A stretch of DNA of 64,000 bases from Collybiopsis luxurians FD-317 M1 (taxonomy: Eukaryota > Basidiomycota > Agaricomycetes > Agaricales > Omphalotaceae). The notes beneath the pieces were generated by a model, which was given only the letters and a program-made list of their open reading frames with translations, was not told the DNA's origin and made no database searches. Of this stretch, positions 46,584 to 58,987 are shown one piece after another. The position numbers were made by a program, and so were the translations under genes. Within the stretch, counting starts at the first letter, position 1, and each line of letters begins with the position of its first letter. Location of the stretch: the NCBI GenBank assembly GCA_000827265.1, contig KN834770.1, positions 15,974 through 79,973 of the forward strand. The letters run 5' to 3'.

Positions 46584-48556
46584 ATGCAGCCTTTCTGCGC
46601 TAGAATTTCATACGCTCTGTGCATGCTAGGTCTACTCGTCCTAAATGTACAAGCATCAGACCGAACGACGGAGCAAGGAGAGGCCGCTATTTCCAGTCTG
46701 TGTACTTTCCCCCTTATATCCAGGTCCAAATAATCTTCTTCACCCAGATCCATATGAAGAATGCACCTCTTACGGCTATGAGCCGGTTGCAACTCAGATG
46801 AAGAACTATCCTGGGCTTTGGCAGCTAGCTGCAATCTTACCCGGTGACTCAGCAGCCACCGACAAGTGGAACTCCATTTCATCTACAATATCCACAAATA
46901 TTCCTGTCAAGGTGAAGAGCAGAGTACCATTTCCGATGGGCATCTCTGATCAATTTGTGTAGATGTTACCCCCACCATCTAATTACTCTTCAGAGGATCC
47001 GGACTGTTGGTGGACGGCCACACAGTGTACAACTGCCAAGTTGTCGTCCATTCCTCCGGATATTAGTGCTTCTCCAGAGCCTTCTACACTAGGTTACGGT
47101 TTTGATGACGGCCCAAATTGCTCGCACAACGCTTTCTACGACTTTCTCCAGAGCCAAAATCAGAAAGCAAGTACGTGTCTCTGCTTTTTATGGCATGGCC
47201 AAGGATTAGTTCATCCGCGAATCCCACAGCCTTTTACTTTATTGGTTCCAATGTGGCGAGTTTTCCTTTAGAAGCTCAACGTGCTCTCACGGATGGTGTG
47301 TTTGAACCTGAGATTTTTTTTTATACCGGGAACCGTCATGTTCATATCATTTCGTCCAGGACATGAGATTTGCGCTCGTAAGCTGTATCATCATCTCGCG
47401 CAGATACACCAACTTGAAACTTGTTTCAGACACCTGGTCGCACCCTGCCAGTAAGGATTGAACGTCGCTCCAATCAGATCGGATGATCCTAATATCGTTT
47501 GGTAGTGACAACGATTTCTAGTGAGAACGCTTTCGCAGAACTGTGGTACTGTAAGTGGTCGGAATCCTAATAGGTATTTCTACATCGCGCTGACAGTAAC
47601 TTCAATAAATCCAGCTGTGCGCCTTTCCCCACCGACTCTTTCTCCTCAATCCAGCTCAATGGTTCTTTTGATAGGTTCAAATGATCAAACTTGTAATCGG
47701 CGTTACGCCTACTTGCTGGAGGGTAGGTATACAAGTGTATGCTCTTTTCTGGGAACGAACGTTGAGAAAACTCTATTCATTTGAAGCCACCTTTCGGAGA
47801 CGTCGATGACAGAATTCGCGCCATCGCTAATGCATTGGGTCTACAAACCATAATGTGGAAGTACGACACAGCTGATGCCAGTATAAATGGCAATACTATC
47901 ACTGAGCAGACCGTGGAGGATAATTACAACAGTTTCATAGATATAGCTAGCCAGGGAACTTTCAGCAGTGTGCGTTGACGTCTACTATTCGAGACACCGA
48001 AAGATATTAACTCCATGTTTTGTCAGGTTGGAGCCATTCTCTTGACCCATGAGAGAGACAACTTCACCATGTCCGAAGCAGTCAAGTTCTATCCTCAGCT
48101 CAAGAAAGTTTTCCAGGTATATGCTCTACTTTTCCATGCTTGGCTCGTTTTTCAAATCTTGTGAAGCACATTGTACCCGTGGGAGTATCCCTCAACAAGA
48201 CACAACCATACATAGAGGCGGAATATGGGCTCCCATCATTTGAGCAGTGTAAGTGCTATCGTGGCTACCTGTTTGTTTGTTAATCTGAAGCCTCCGCTTC
48301 AGACATATCTGGAGCGGTAACAGTTAGTGGATCTCAAATTATATCAATGAGCCACGCTTCTACTATTGCCTCATCCACATCGATAACTAAAATAGCAGCA
48401 GAATCGTCTGCGGCCTCCCAAACATCTTCATCAGCTAATTCAAACCCCAGCGAACAATCGGTGGCTGCCAAGAATGCGGCTCAAAGCGCTATTACTGTGG
48501 ACTTTGGTTGCACAATTGCATTGATTTTGTCTCTCGTTTTGACTGTTTCATGCTGA
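46584..48556 (+). CDS. GPI-anchored chitin deacetylase (carbohydrate esterase family 4)
   Basis: Converts cell-wall chitin to chitosan. MQPFCARISYALCMLGLLVL is a signal peptide. Spliced exons give DPDCWWTATQCTTAK, TLGYGFDDGPNCSHNAFYDF (catalytic and metal aspartates), ATFYFIGSNVASFPLEAQ, HEICAHTWSHPASEN (metal histidines), VIGVTPTCWR, RPPFGDVDDRIRAIANALG, TIMWKYDT and AILLTHERDNFTMSEAVKF. All CE4 motifs are thus present. The C-terminus is Ser/Ala-rich and ends in a hydrophobic tail, as in GPI proteins. Many introns of about 50 nt. The exon ending ...AFAELWY (donor at 47551) does not match in phase the exon starting at about 47675, so either an unusual splice or a small frameshift is present. 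Confidence 0.85.
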
Positions 48557-49061
48557 TCGCACGGGGACATAATACATACTTCTTGACTTTCATAGTAGTT
48601 TATTTATCGTCACAACCGTTTCCTGCATGAGCTTCTGGATAATGGTGTGGTCCCTTACTTTGAGCTAGTATTTACATTTGAACTTGTCAGATGATTTCGC
48701 CACTGAAATTTCCAGATTCGGACTAGTATTTCCAGCTTTGGCCCCATCGCTATGATGTGGCAGTGCGAAATGCGCTTTCGTAACTCGCATGAAACACCAC
48801 CTTCAACAGCATACGAACCAAGGAGGTACGAACGAACTTTCATATACCGATTAATAACAGCGCTATTCTTCTTCTCCCCAATCCGGTCCATATACCAAAA
48901 AACTTGCCTAGTCCAATCGATCTATATATCTATTCCACGAGCATCATAAATGTACTATAAAAGATATTCTATAAAGAAGCCAAGTGTCTACAAGTAAAGA
49001 GGTCAAAGCAGTTTTCCACATCAACATTATATTTCCCCGTGTACCTATGAAATTCGGTGCA
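48557..49061. other. Convergent 3' region, chitin deacetylase / L-serine dehydratase
   Basis: 505 bp without a supported gene; short open frames only. Confidence 0.55.
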
Positions 49062-52000
49062 TCAGCTAAATTAAGGCGTTGAGCAACTTCCATTATCTAG
49101 TCGAGTTTAAGGGGAAAAACTCGTACCATGCAGGTACCGTGAGTGGTATTTTCACGGTAGTCGCTAAACCCTGGAGGCCATGAGTCAGGATGAGCACTGA
49201 CGATACCAAACGAGTTAGAAATACTGACAGATAAACTAGTTTCCTTGTACTTGACACTCATATCAGAAGCAGTTAAGCGCATTGCTTCAATCGCCTCGTC
49301 CAGAGTGACACTATAGACGCCGTCGCTGGCAAGGGAGAGTTGGGCAGCAGTTATTGCTTTAACCGCTATAGTAAGGGCCGAGAAAGGGTGTTATTGGGCA
49401 ACCTGACGTAATACATGTTACTAACCTCCCAGACTGTTCCGTTCCTGAAAACGCCACCCCTGTAAGTCCACGAGGGTCGAAAAAGTAAAAGGTCTACATA
49501 CAATGCAAGGCACTTGCACGAGCCCATCTATTGGGTCACACGTTAAGCCCAAGTTGTGCTCTGATATACGGTCATCAGTCAGGTTTCGTTACACTGCGAA
49601 CTAAAAACTGACCGATTCCAATTTCGGCTGCCTGAAGTACTGTTTCTGGAGAAGCTAAACGAAACTCGGAGTTAGCCAGCCAACTCGGGCTAGACAACGT
49701 CCAAAACTTACCTCCTAAACACGCCGCAAAGCCTGCTGCCGCCATGGAACACGCAACTATACAAACGTAAAGTTGCTCAACAAAATCATGACTGAGAAAT
49801 CTGATACGCACCGCCGACTTCGGCCTGGCATCCTCCTTCTGCGGCGGAGATTGTACTTCCGCGCTTGAATAGCATTCCTATTGCTGAAGCAGTAAGCAGA
49901 AATGTCATAACACTTTTTTCGGGGTCATCGCTAACAAACTAAGCGGAGAAAGAACTAGAATAAGTCGCCGAGAAGACGAATGTGCAAGTAGGACGCGCGA
50001 CTCACCTCAATGATATACTTTAGAACTGCAGGAATAACGCCCGCAGCTCCGTTTGTGGGCGACGTGACAATACGGCCTCCGCTAGCGTTAACCTCGTTCA
50101 CAGCGATGGCGTAACAAGAAAGAAAGTCCATCGCAGGTATCATTGTTTTTCTCTGTCAACGCAGCTCTGGTAAGTCAGGAGGAAGAAGGAACAGCGACCG
50201 ACATACTGGAGCTTCAGGCAGTAATGGGTGGTCAAACGCGCCGGTTACACGAGGTGCCCGTTTCGCACTTGGAGAATTCACAGTCTGTGCTCTCAGGTTA
50301 GATTTCTCCTTTGATGCGGTATCAATGAATTCGGTCGAAGTGGATGACTTTGGAGCGTCAATAAACCCTCCACCTTCCCCTTCACCAGCGACCTCGCCTT
50401 CAATACGGGCGGAATTGGGGTTTAAAGGGGATACTACGCCAGGATAAAACCCCCTCATGAGACGTCGATAGAGAATCGGGGCTCTACGACGGAGGCCAAG
50501 TCGACCTGGGAGTGTCGGGGAACTGGCCGTGACGCCGGTTCGGATACATTCGTCCATAACGGACCAAATGCGGAAGATCTGAAAGAGAACAGAAGTGAGT
50601 CGGAGCTGGATGAGGAACTCCAGATGATTGTACAAATAAGGGCTGAGTTGGACTACTGTAGGGATGGAAGGGGCCGGGTGGAATTATTGAGACAGACCTT
50701 ACTGTGAATATCATCATCCGAATATCCAAAACTCTTCTCGTTGTCATATACAATTTGGGCGATGGTCATCTATATCATACCATTCGTAGAGGAGAGGAAT
50801 GTGCAAAAATGTGATGGGAGTCGTCAGTCAAGTAAAACATGAGTGGCGTGTGCCAATACTTGAGGTATGACAGACGCACAAAAGACTGATACTGTAGACA
50901 GTCAGACGTATGTACTTACATTGTGTTTCCTGGTCAACGCTAGGAGGCTATTGCCTGATTCGAAAGGATACGGCGGACCAGCAACTTCCCCAACTTCGGC
51001 GCGTTCGTTGATCGAATCTGAATTTTCTGAAGTCGAATTCGTCTCAGCCTCTGCGAAAGCGGAGGCAGCAGATGAAGATGGGAGAGAGCCATAATCAGGC
51101 TCGGTGAGAGAGTGCGATTGATGTAGTCGCGCCGGTGGGACAGCGCTTTTATCGACGCCTTTGTAGAAGAGGTTTTCGTCCACTTTGGTCTTTTCGTTTA
51201 CGACGAAACCTCCTCCCACGCTGTAATATTCATTGGTGGCAAGAAGAGTCCCATCAGCGTCAAAGGCGCTGAAGCGCATTCCATTAGGATGTGTTGGGAG
51301 AACTTGATCCCATCTGACATTGAAACATCAGCTCCTAGTCTCGGAACGCGACCCAATTGAACTTGAGATCGAAGACGTAACGAAGAAGACGAACAATCAT
51401 TACAGACCTCCATAACATGTCTCGGTCCATGTCATACTTGATTAAATGGTCACCTCCCAAAAGTAATACTTTATTGGTGAGAATGCTGTTATAGCGTGAT
51501 TCGATGGTAGTGGGGATGATAGTTTCAGGGTCTGAGCCTTCCAACCCTAGTAAGATTGCTTGAGGAGTATGGTGTCTGTCGAAGGAAAGGACAGCAGTTA
51601 GTAAGTAGAAAGTTTGGTAAATGAGTTAACTGACCCTTTGCCTGGACAAGAAAAAAGTGCATTGTCAGTAGCCAATTAGATTTGAGGTCCGATGAATCAA
51701 GATTCACCTGTAGCAGCTAAAGAACCATACCTAAAATGAGATATGATGAGGAAGGTGACTAGACATCTGAAAAGAATGTCAACTTACAGCGTTATTTTGA
51801 CTGTTGCGACCTGAGCAGCGTGAGATTGAAGAATTCATGCCGAGGATGAAATCAATGTATCAATTTACGTTTATATAAATCGGAGTCGAGCGCGGGTTGG
51901 TTGCAACAGGTCGTAACAAGAACGGAACACGATTCCGTGAACAATAAAGGTCAAATTGAAGTGGTACGTGAAATATAGGACATGAGTCGAGGAAGATTGG

Positions 52001-52448
52001 AGATTGAGAGGGAGTAAGATTGAATTAAGGATGATGGAATATAATTAAGGATGCATTAATTCAGTCAATAGAAATCCGGGCGTAACAGTAAGAATGGGAG
52101 TGACCTTTGCCAGTAGACTGAGCTCCTTCAAATCGGTGATGAAGATCCTACCAGCACGCATTGGACCGACAGTGTGTGAAGATGAAGGGCCAACTGTAAG
52201 GGAGATAATAACTCAACTTTGGAGGAAATGATGGCCCATGATAAAGTGGGGAGTTAATGATGGAAACGGGACAGGTACTGACCACCAATACTGAACAAAT
52301 CGAAGGTAGAGATTACCGCATGCTCGGGTAAATGGCGCTTGGGGGGTTCAAGTTTACTGAGAATTGGTCTGGTAACAGTAAAAGAACGAAAAATAAAAGG
52401 ACTGAGACGTCGAGTGAAGGGAAACCTATGAGGAAATAAAAAGGACAT
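49062..52448 (-). CDS. L-serine dehydratase, bacterial-type iron-sulfur enzyme with mitochondrial leader
   Basis: Deaminates L-serine to pyruvate and ammonia using a [4Fe-4S] cluster. It is a single-chain enzyme with the SDH beta domain followed by the SDH alpha domain. [20 protein letters not shown] is an arginine-rich mitochondrial-type leader. Then come [29 protein letters not shown] and [20 protein letters not shown]. The middle has ECIRTG-like DECIRTGVT and a Ser-rich linker. The alpha domain gives [54 protein letters not shown] and [19 protein letters not shown], supplying cluster cysteines. Near the end [14 protein letters not shown] is followed by a split cysteine codon finished by a 4-nt last exon (49062-49065). 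About a dozen introns. It is divergent from the RhoGAP gene, 182 bp between starts. Confidence 0.93.
49066..49126 (-). other. Terminal intron of L-serine dehydratase before a 4-nt exon
   Basis: Donor GTACGA follows GCATG; the branch-like CTCAAC and acceptor TTTAG precede CTGA. Splicing gives VPAC followed by TGA. Without splicing the frame reads VPAW and ends about ten residues later. Confidence 0.6.
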
Positions 52449-52630
52449 TGTCGTGGTTGAATGATAAGAATGAATGAATTGATGTGAAACGGACAACTTG
52501 CTAATTCCTTTTACGGCATATTTCAGAGTCCACTCTCTTCTGCCACCATCATCCACCATTGCTCTTCCACCTCTTGCTCGCTGTTTTGAACGTCCTTCAT
52601 CAAAAGTCATTCCATTCACCCGCATGAAAA

Positions 52631-55600
52631 ATGCCTGCTAGCTCACCTTCACGGGAGAGGGACAATAGGCAGCCTTTTCCTCATACACCTTCACCACATC
52701 GACAGACGACGTTGCCAGCAGCTTCTTCTTCCTCGTCAAACTTACCAGCAACAGCGAATCCAACTACCCTCACCCTTGACTCTCTTCTCTCTTTGCACAG
52801 CTCATCATCCGATCCCAAACTTGCAGCATTGGATCAGGCACTGTCCGAGCGCAACATCCTTTCTTCTCAGAATTCCCAGCTTTGGAAGCTCATTGAGAAG
52901 CAGAGGTCGGGTTATAATCAGATTATGAAAGAGCTTGAGAGGGTTAGGAATGAACGGGATACCTACAAGGCTCGTTTGGCAGTGACTACTGGTGGCAATA
53001 TACCTCCAGAGAAAAGGATGCCTAGTCGGGAACGTAGTGCAAAACAGAGTCTGGACAGCTCTGTTAGTGAAGCAGAACGAGATCAGAATCCTCGTCAGAA
53101 TATGACCAGATATTACTCAGACGACCAAGGTACCAACTTTTTTGCCTTTTTTCTGTTCAAACTCTTATGTTTCCAGTCACACCTCGTACTACCGCTCATC
53201 ATTTACATGCTACTCGGTCCCAAGAACCCATTTCCGCAAATCAATCAACTTCTTCCCTTGTCACCTCGGCGACTTCTTCCAGTACCAGCCTCAACACTTC
53301 TCATTCCCGCCTGCCACCGCTCACAGTACCTCCTCGCTCAGACGCTCTACCTGAACTTTCTGCAACCCAGGAAACACCCCCGCAGTCTTTCAATACTGTC
53401 ACACCCAAATATTCTCATTTTGCTCACGGGTACAACGACTCTATCGTATCCTCCATCTCCTACACTTCGTCCTCCAGCAACCACAACTACAGCTCTTCGT
53501 CTAAGCCATACCCGCGGAAGAGCAGCTTTACCGAGAGTATCAGCAGTGTGAGCACCAATGGAGCTGACGGAGGGGCTGCTTACAGCGGTATCGCCCATTA
53601 TCCATCACAAAATACACCTCAGACGGCTCCTGCAGAGTATTCTTCCAATCCTCTATATACTCCAGTCAATTCTAGCGCCATGCCTCCACAAATTCTCACC
53701 TCAGTTCCTACTCCTACTGCCACAGATCGTGACCGCCATACTTCTCCGACTTCCTCAAAACCCAGCAACAACGGTAATCTCTCTTCCCTCTCACCAGCAA
53801 TGGCGGTCCCCCTCTCCCGCGACTCTCGTATCTCCCTTCCGGATGAAGCGAAGCAGTACATTGCGAATATGGGCGATTCGCCTGTTCCTAGTCCCAGAAT
53901 GGAGATGTTCAGCAAGGCACCGTCGGCCTTGTCGCAGTCGTATGTCCCCACTTCTCCTGGTCCCGATAAGGAGTTTCTCGATATGGAAGAAGAAGAAGAA
54001 GAAGACGAAGAAGAAGACGAAGACGAAGACGAAGACGACGAGGAAGGTGATCAAAAGGCTGAGGCTCCGGAGGACGATTACGAAGTTGTGGAAGCTTCAG
54101 CAACCTCGGCGTCGGCTCCGGTCTCGAATCCGGCATCAACAATATCTTTTGAATCTTCCCAGAGTACAGGGCCATCAGCAGGGTCAGCTTCTTCGACTCA
54201 GGCTCCAGCTCGCTCGAGTAGCAGCAACCCGAATCGACCACACCTTGGCGACTATCCTCTTCCTCCATCCTCAATGTCTCCTCAGCACGACGAGGCGAGA
54301 GCAGAGGCTGCTTACCAGCGCCACCTAACTGCCGACATCAACTCTGCACAACGGTCTAATGATGACTTGTTCCCTCAACGGCTTGATACCCAAAACCTCC
54401 TTCCAAACAATACTAGTGCACCATCTCCAGCAGGATTCTTCCGTGCTCTCCCACTTCTTTCTACCGACCTTCCACATACTAAAATCACCGTATCTCACTC
54501 GTTCGTCCGTCCTAACGATAGAGGGAAGGAAGTCTTATCTTTCGTAGTCCATGTGGATCCAGGGAAGGGGAAGGATGGATGGAAGGTAGAAAAGATGTAT
54601 AGTGATGTGTTGAATTTGGATCAGAGGGTTAGGAACAGTGTTGGGAAGACTGTAGGGAAAAAGATTGTACAGTTGCCAGAGGGAAAGCTCTGGAAGGATC
54701 ATGCGCCGGCAAAGGCTGATCAACGAAAGGTCTTTACACTTTTCTTTCCTTCTGAAGTGAAGTCTAATGGATGTATCTCATCTCCACAGGCTGTTTTAGA
54801 AACCTACCTTCAAACACTTGTCAATCTCCCCGTCAAAAACAACGATGAGGTCATAGCATTCTTCACGACGGATATCGTCAAAGAAACAATGCAGCCAGTA
54901 TTGCAGGCTGGACATAAAGAGGGTTATTTGACAAAAAGGGGGAAGAATTTTGGAGGATGGAAGACGAGGTATTTCGTGTTGGCCGGTCCAGTTCTGGAGT
55001 ATTTCGATACTGTGAGTAGTCCAAAGATGCGTTCGTCAGTATGGTTCTTATCTGAATGTAACAGCGAGGCGGAACGCATCTCGGTTCTATTACCGTCGCA
55101 GGAGCGCAAATTGGTCGCCAACAACGCACCAACACCTCTTCATCCACAGACGAAGAAAAAGAATACCGCCACGCTTTCCTCATCGTTGAGGCCAAGAAAG
55201 GACCCGGGGGGAACCATCCCAGGCATGTGCTTTGTGCGGAAAGCGACGAAGACAGGGATTCATGGGTGGAAATTTTGGTAAGGTATTTCACAGGGACGTA
55301 TACCGAGGAGCCGGTGGCGTATGGTATAACGCCTTCCAATGCGGCTGCACCGCAGCAGAATCAGCCTGCAAATGGAGCATCCTCTTCTGGCACTGCAAGA
55401 GCGAGTATGTCTTCGGCGGCCGATCCAGTAAAGAAACCTTCGAGAGGGTTCTCGAAAGACGATATTCCTGCGGAGAAAAGGGCTATACCTCTCTCACAAC
55501 TTCCTCAGGATGCTTCTAATGCCAAGTTGTTTTCGAGGCCGTCGCAGGATGACTATAATAGCTACGCCAATCCTTCCCCGAGCCCATCGAAACCCATTAC

Positions 55601-57300
55601 TGTCCAGGGACAGACAGAGAGGGAGAGATTACAACAGGGAGGTCAACCCTCCTCTTTGCCCGACTCCTCCCCGTTGTCTAATCCTCCTCCCATGGTGGAT
55701 CCTGGCCAGAGGGCAAATTCGGAGATGGGACATTATCCTGATATACAGACTTTACGTGCTCAGCAGCAGAGGCAGTCTCCTGACATACACCGGTCCAAAC
55801 AGCAGCATTCGAATCACGGATCCTCACCTGTTGGTACGGCACCTTCGGACAGGATTCCCTCTCCGGATAAAATGGATGTCAATGGCAAAGTGAAAATTTC
55901 CGGCCCAATGAACGGTGCACCGATCCCTGCTGGGTACAAGTTTGGCGGGAAGGACGCGACACCGACCCTGACGGATGGTAACGGTGGGGGTCTGGCAACG
56001 AGTAGTAGTAGTAATGATCGGAGAGAAAAGGCAAAATCAAGGTCCTTCTGGGGCTTCGGGAGACCTGGGGGTGATAAAAGCTCAAACACAGCTCCTCCTT
56101 CCGCTACGTTTGTTCCTCGCGCGGTATTCGGCGTTAGTCTGGAAGAAAGTCTCGATATAGCGCAAATCGCCAATCTTCCGGCGATTGTTTTCAGATGTAT
56201 CGAGTATCTGGAAGCGAAGAAGGCGGACCAGGAGGAGGGTATTTACAGGCTGAGCGGGAGTTCGGCGGTTATTAAGAGCTTGAAAGATCGCTTCAATGCT
56301 GGTAAGCTCAGACCTGAGGGCCATCGCGGTCGTTCACTTATCACCTGGCTTTTCTAGAGGGCGACGTGCATCTTTTGGCTTCGGATGAATACTGGGATCC
56401 TCATGCTATCGCTGGTTTACTCAAAAGTTTCTTGCGGGAACTCCCCTCGAGTATTCTTACTCGTGACCTTCATATGAGGTTCCTAGCAGTTATCGGTGTG
56501 TCTATATCCTCGCAAGGCGTATGCGGCTGGCTCATACTCATTTCTCTATAGATTTTGTTGACGCTCAAGAACGTATCCGAGAATTGTCGCAGCTGATTGC
56601 TTCCTTGCCTATTGCCAACTACAGCTTATTGCGTGCTCTAACAGCGCATCTCATCCTCATTGTTCAAAACTCCGCCGTTAACAAAATGACCATGCGGAAT
56701 GTTGGGATTGTGTTTAGTCCGACATTGGGCATCCCTGCCGGCGTTTTCAGTTTAATGTTGGGAGAGTTCAATCGGGTCTTCAATGTTGATGCTGGAGATC
56801 AATCTGCGGCCGTAGATTCTGAGATGGTGGAATCTGATAGAAGGAACAGCGTGCAGTATTCTGAAGCCGCTGCTGATAAGCTATTGGGCTTAAGTGGGAG
56901 ATCTTTAACGAGTGAGTCTTCCAAAAAACTTGAATCCAAACTCAGTTCTCATGTTTGCCCTTTAGCTCCTGCTGAAGAGGCTCAGTCTGATACGGATGAG
57001 TCCTCAATTCACGGCGACGAGAGTGGTACTGACCCGGAAATGACGAATGAATCTTCGGGTGAAAGTCCCGGAGCAGGGGTGCTCCAGGATCGTCTGTCGC
57101 CACCCGACACGCCTTTGGCAAACAATCTTAACAGCAAAGCTGGTCGAGCATCGAATAAGGCCGCAGAACGTGGATTGAACATTTCCGTTTCCGATCGAGG
57201 CCATCGATACTCGCGAATTATGGGTCTTCCTACGTCTCCAAGACCACCACCTTCACCGGGAAGTTATTCGCCAGCTTCCTCTTCGTCTCCAGCGCATTGA
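52631..57300 (+). CDS. PX-PH-RhoGAP protein (Bem3-like)
   Basis: GTPase-activating protein for Rho/Cdc42-type GTPases in cell polarity, with lipid-binding domains. The N-terminus is Ser/Pro-rich with a coiled coil (ALSERNILSSQNSQLWKLIE, KELERVRNERDTYKARL). A long disordered part includes an Asp/Glu run (about 54.0 kb). The PX domain has KITVSHSFVRPNDRGKEVLS, and VLETYLQTLVNLPVKN. The PH domain has EGYLTKRGKNFGGWKTRYFV and ESDEDRDSWVEILVRYF. The RhoGAP domain starts VFGVSLEESLDIAQI and has the arginine finger in EEGIYRLSGSSAVIK and KMTMRNVGIVFSPTLG. This domain order is that of yeast Bem3. About 1,440 residues; roughly six introns, including one near 53.13-53.17 kb and several between 55.0 and 57.0 kb. 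Confidence 0.93.
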
Positions 57301-57591
57301 TCCGCTTTTCCACTTCGTTTTCTTGTGCCTTTTTTGGAATACGCATCTGTATTGTAAATATATATGCTGTATCATCTCAGTTATTTTTCCTTTTCCTTTA
57401 CGAATCTTCGTGGTACTGCTAAATATTGGACATTGCACATCTGCATTCCTGACATTGGCTGTACGGTACACTCAATGTATATACCTCTGTCGACATACCT
57501 GATACAAATTTCTTCAAATTCATAACGGGAGCGTGAGAAAAGAGAGAAATTTGAGAAGCGCTGGGAGGTTGCGTTCTTCGTCCGTATCACT

Positions 57592-58506
57592 ATGCCTCTT
57601 GCACGCCTTACACGGTTCGGTCGACCACCAAGAATACGCAAGCCTCTGCAATTCGACGCACGCCACAAACTTCCGCGCCCCCCCGTCAACCTTCGAGTAC
57701 GGGAATACGCGCCATGTCGACTTTTAGACCATTACCATACAACCCTCTCCGATAATTTAATGTACATGAACTACTCCCATACTCTCGAATCTTCCTTACC
57801 TTCAAAAGCACCCCGTGAAATTCGCCTGCGGTGGGACCCCTCTAACCCCTACTCGAAATTTCGCCAAAACGAGCCCGTCGGAGGTACACGGTGGTCCAAA
57901 GTCCCTCCAGAACCCAGCACCCCTGAGAATATCACTCGGCTCGAAGCTATACAGATTCACATCATGTCGAAAGAGGCTTTAACGTCTCGATCAAATCTTC
58001 TCGGGGTCATCGGTGCTTTACGTGCTCTCAGCGGGGAGACCGAGGCAGGGGGCGGAGCACTTGCGAAGGGAGTAAAAGGCGTCGAAATCATTCGGGGTAA
58101 AAAGCAAGTCGGAGGGTGGATTCGCCCCGGCGTCCCCGTTGGTGCCAAAGTTACTCTCAAAGGTCATGCAATGTATGATCTCATTGCTTGCCTCACCGAG
58201 TTTGTTCTTCCCCGTATACGTGACTTTCACGGTATTCCCCTTCCAGCACCGATAAGTGGGCCCAACTCGTACTTGCCTGCCTCAAGCAACGCAGTCAAAC
58301 CCAGTGATGTCGCAGGCGTAGTCAGCTTTGGGCTCCCTCCTGCTGCAATGGGCTTTTGGCCCCAGATCGAGGTCAACTTGGACGCGTATCCTAGGACATA
58401 TGGTATGCATATACATTTTATAACAAACGCGGTGGGAGTGGGCGCTCAGGAGAGGGCAAGAGCTTTGGTTAGCGGGTTCCAGATTCCGTTCGTGAGGAAG
58501 AGCTGA
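57592..58506 (+). CDS. MRPL7: Mitochondrial ribosomal protein uL5m
   Basis: Single exon of 304 codons. The N-terminus is arginine-rich and presequence-like. RLEAIQIHIMSKEALTSRSN, GVEIIRGKKQVGGWIRPGVP, GAKVTLKGHAMYDLIACLTE, VLPRIRDFHG and YGMHIHFITNA follow the L5 fold in order. It binds 5S-less mitochondrial large-subunit central protuberance in fungi. It is in the same orientation as the RhoGAP gene, 291 bp downstream of its stop. Confidence 0.9.
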   Translation: MPLARLTRFGRPPRIRKPLQFDARHKLPRPPVNLRVREYAPCRLLDHYHTTLSDNLMYMNYSHTLESSLPSKAPREIRLRWDPSNPYSKFRQNEPVGGTRWSKVPPEPSTPENITRLEAIQIHIMSKEALTSRSNLLGVIGALRALSGETEAGGGALAKGVKGVEIIRGKKQVGGWIRPGVPVGAKVTLKGHAMYDLIACLTEFVLPRIRDFHGIPLPAPISGPNSYLPASSNAVKPSDVAGVVSFGLPPAAMGFWPQIEVNLDAYPRTYGMHIHFITNAVGVGAQERARALVSGFQIPFVRKS

Positions 58507-58657
58507 GGGGAGACACGGACATTGCTATCTCGGGCCGACGCTAACGTTGGGCAAATGGGCGGCTGGGCCTCAAAAAGTATAGATAGTGCTTCCAAGCTAC
58601 ACAATTGTACGCGCAAGTAGTATCAAATTTTCACTAAGTAGCCGAGAAATTTAAAAA

Positions 58658-58736
58658 AGGTCCAACCAGGACTCGAACCTGGGTCATGGGAAATATTTAT
58701 CAGAATCCCATGTGATAACCTCTACACTATTGGACC
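58658..58736 (-). tRNA. tRNA-Gln (anticodon CTG), 7-nt intron
   Basis: Exons are identical to the copy at 31345-31428, but the intron after position 37 is TAAATAT (7 nt). It is followed by a run of T that would terminate RNA polymerase III. Confidence 0.92.
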
Positions 58737-58987
58737 CTTATATACTTTTGCAGAAATTTCCCCAGAGTTCGAGTGCACTTATGTATATCGCGGCGCGAGA
58801 CAATTTGAATGACAAATTTGAAGCGTGTTCGCGTTCGCGGTATTGAAGGATACTTGGAATTGTTCGATCGAGCAGAATTTCACCAGTAAGTACTACAAGG
58901 AACACGTAACTAGTTGGATGTCTGCTCAAGCAAGTCAAGTGGACCGCTCAATCAATCTTCATTTACTACGTTTCTTCGACGGCACGC

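Noticed and set aside
53558..54328. 256-codon plus-strand frame
   Set aside because: A shifted-frame shadow of the low-complexity region of the RhoGAP gene.
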